This document shows, one piece after another, positions 14,700-15,497 of a stretch of DNA of 15,497 nt. How positions within the stretch are numbered: the first letter of the stretch is position 1; each line of letters opens with the position of its first letter. Source of the stretch: Bifidobacteriaceae bacterium (GTDB lineage: Bacteria; Actinomycetota; Actinomycetes; Actinomycetales; WQXJ01); assembly GCA_031278675.1 (NCBI GenBank), contig JAITJY010000437.1, positions 1 to 15,497 on the forward strand, read 5' to 3'. A model generated the notes under the pieces. The model saw nothing but the letters and a program-made list of their open reading frames with translations. It made no database searches and had not been told where the DNA came from. The position numbers were made by a program, and so were the translations under genes.

Positions 14700-14951
14700 G
14701 GGTTGGCTCGCGCCGGGTTGGCTGTGCCAGGCGACTTGTCGGTCGCCGGGTTTGATGATATCGAAATGGACCAATTCGGTGGGATCTCCTTGACCACGGT
14801 CCATCAGGACGCACCGGCGCTGGCCGCGCGGTCGCTCGAGTTCCTGGAGGAGCGGATCGGTGGTCTAGACGCGTCGGGGCGCGTCAGCCTGCTCACACCA
14901 GCGCTGCGGGTGCGTGATAGCACGGCCCCTCCGCCCCGCGAACACCGCTAG
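14700..14951 (+). pseudogene. C-terminal fragment of a LacI-family regulator
   Basis: About 83 codons after an in-frame TAG at 14697: AGLAVPGDLSVAGFDDIEM, then LTTVHQDAPALAARSLEFL and the final LRVRDST. This is the sugar-binding domain C-terminus of a LacI/GalR repressor (the G-VP-D-SV-GFDD signature and the closing R-ST). The DNA-binding helix-turn-helix and about 250 N-terminal residues are absent, so it cannot act as a repressor. It lies divergent to a nitroreductase that has also lost its beginning. Confidence 0.85.
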
Positions 14952-15127
14952 TTAACCACAGGCTTATCCTCAGGTTGAGCTTAGCCCCAGCATTTGCCTG
15001 TGTATAAGTAGGGCCCACCTGTGGATTCCGTGTTTAGGGATCGGTGGATAACGCCCTGGCCTGCACAAACATCCCTTTCGGCGGGACTTCGCGGGGGAAT
15101 CGGAATGTGGATAAGTTCTGTGGAAGA
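14952..15127. other. DnaA-box cluster, possible replication origin (oriC-like)
   Basis: Seven 9-mers close to the DnaA box TTATCCACA lie in 176 bases. One is exact on the minus strand (15106-15114). Four differ by one base: 14952-14960 and 14964-14972 (plus), 14999-15007 (minus; TTATACACA, within the TTWTNCACA consensus) and 15043-15051 (minus). Two differ by two bases (15020-15028 and 15119-15127, minus). No coding sequence is convincing here. Initiator protein binding here, either for chromosome replication or as a DnaA-titrating cluster, is likely. Neither dnaA nor dnaN is in the window, so a true oriC is not proven. Confidence 0.7.
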
Positions 15128-15424
15128 CTCACCATCATGGCCCGCCAGCGGCACTTTTAGCTGATCGGGGGCCCAAACTCCGACCGCATTGGAGCGGCGC
15201 GTCGACCGGCGCGGCCCAGCCGCCCCGGGACGCCCGCCCCGGGCAGGGCTTTGAGCAAAGCGAACCAGGGCGCCGGCTCCCATCGTCTGAACGGAACGAA
15301 ATGCACGGGTCAGCGCTTTGCGTTCACGGCAGTCCGCCGGTTCGGGTTGGGGCTGCGAAGGGCCCGTTGAGCGTGTTGATTCGTCGGGTTGTGGCTTCGA
15401 GTGTATCTACTTTGGTGAAGGGGA
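15128..15424. other. Non-coding stretch right of the DnaA boxes
   Basis: I see no gene, tRNA or known regulatory element here. The minus-strand frame that crosses it is Arg/Gly/Pro-rich and runs through the DnaA boxes, so it is probably chance. Confidence 0.4.
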
Positions 15425-15438
15425 TGCGCGAGGGGGGA
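15425..15438 (-). repeat. Inverted copy of the tRNA-Leu 3' end (att-like)
   Basis: On the minus strand this reads TCCCCCCTCGCGCA, identical to 6669-6682, the last 14 bases of tRNA-Leu including the discriminator. No other part of a tRNA is present beside it. It could be an attachment-site remnant placed in inverse orientation by a later inversion, or a coincidence. Confidence 0.45.
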
Positions 15439-15444
15439 TATAAT
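15439..15444 (+). promoter_or_regulatory. Consensus -10 hexamer near the right edge
   Basis: TATAAT in an AT-rich run of 11 bases within GC-rich DNA. No -35 at 16-18 bases is convincing. It may drive a gene to the right of the window or form part of an unwinding region linked to the DnaA boxes. Confidence 0.35.
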
Positions 15445-15497
15445 AAAAGCTCACCCCACCATCGACGTCGGGATCGGGATTGGACACGTTGTAAGTC

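Noticed and set aside
14981..15283. Minus-strand frame of 100 codons across the DnaA boxes
   Set aside because: Low-complexity N-terminus, no homology recognised, and it spans the DnaA-box cluster.
15425..15497. A second tRNA-Leu on the minus strand at the right edge
   Set aside because: Only the last 14 bases match; no T arm, anticodon arm or D arm is present beside them.

Overview
The window is GC-rich DNA from a high-GC Gram-positive (actinobacterial) chromosome. The main evidence is the conserved minus-strand cluster fhaA-fhaB-pstP-rodA-pbpA-pknA followed by a class II tRNA-Leu. This block occurs across Actinobacteria and controls cell-wall growth by Ser/Thr phosphorylation. I cannot assign a genus from the sequence.

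Layout. (1) Positions 1-6460, minus strand, hold the polar-growth signalling operon: two FHA phosphothreonine readers, a PP2C phosphatase, a SEDS glycosyltransferase, its class B PBP partner and a PknA-type kinase that leaves the window on the left. The genes are nearly all overlapping or separated by 1-9 bases, so they are probably one transcript. The FHA proteins and PstP tune the kinase output that acts on the RodA/PbpA synthase. (2) Positions 6599-6682 are tRNA-Leu(CAG). (3) Positions 6723-7771, minus strand, hold a translationally coupled pair: a small proline-rich protein and a ClpP-fold protease of the SDH_sah type. (4) Positions 7805-8886 and 10401-11186 are gene-poor and full of decayed coding sequence, including the start of a MobF conjugative relaxase. 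Between them lie two overlapping plus-strand lipoprotein genes. (5) Positions 11187-12158, minus strand, are a nucleotidyltransferase toxin (AbiEii/MenT type) with an upstream antitoxin-like gene. (6) Positions 12407-14951 are a damaged metabolic region: an apparently full-length fixB/etfA, a fixC head joined to a fixA tail, a nitroreductase without its N-terminus, and a divergent LacI-family regulator of which only the tail remains. (7) Positions 14952-15127 hold a cluster of DnaA-box-like 9-mers resembling a replication origin. A short inverted copy of the tRNA-Leu 3' end lies near the right edge.

Overall, an intact core operon plus tRNA sits beside an accessory zone shaped by insertion of conjugative DNA at or near the tRNA and by at least two deletions. 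The items most worth a second look are the fixC/fixA scar, the Arg-to-Met change in FixB, the relaxase relic with the tRNA-end repeat, the SDH-protease pair and the DnaA-box cluster. No search or computation was run; family names come from motif recognition by eye.
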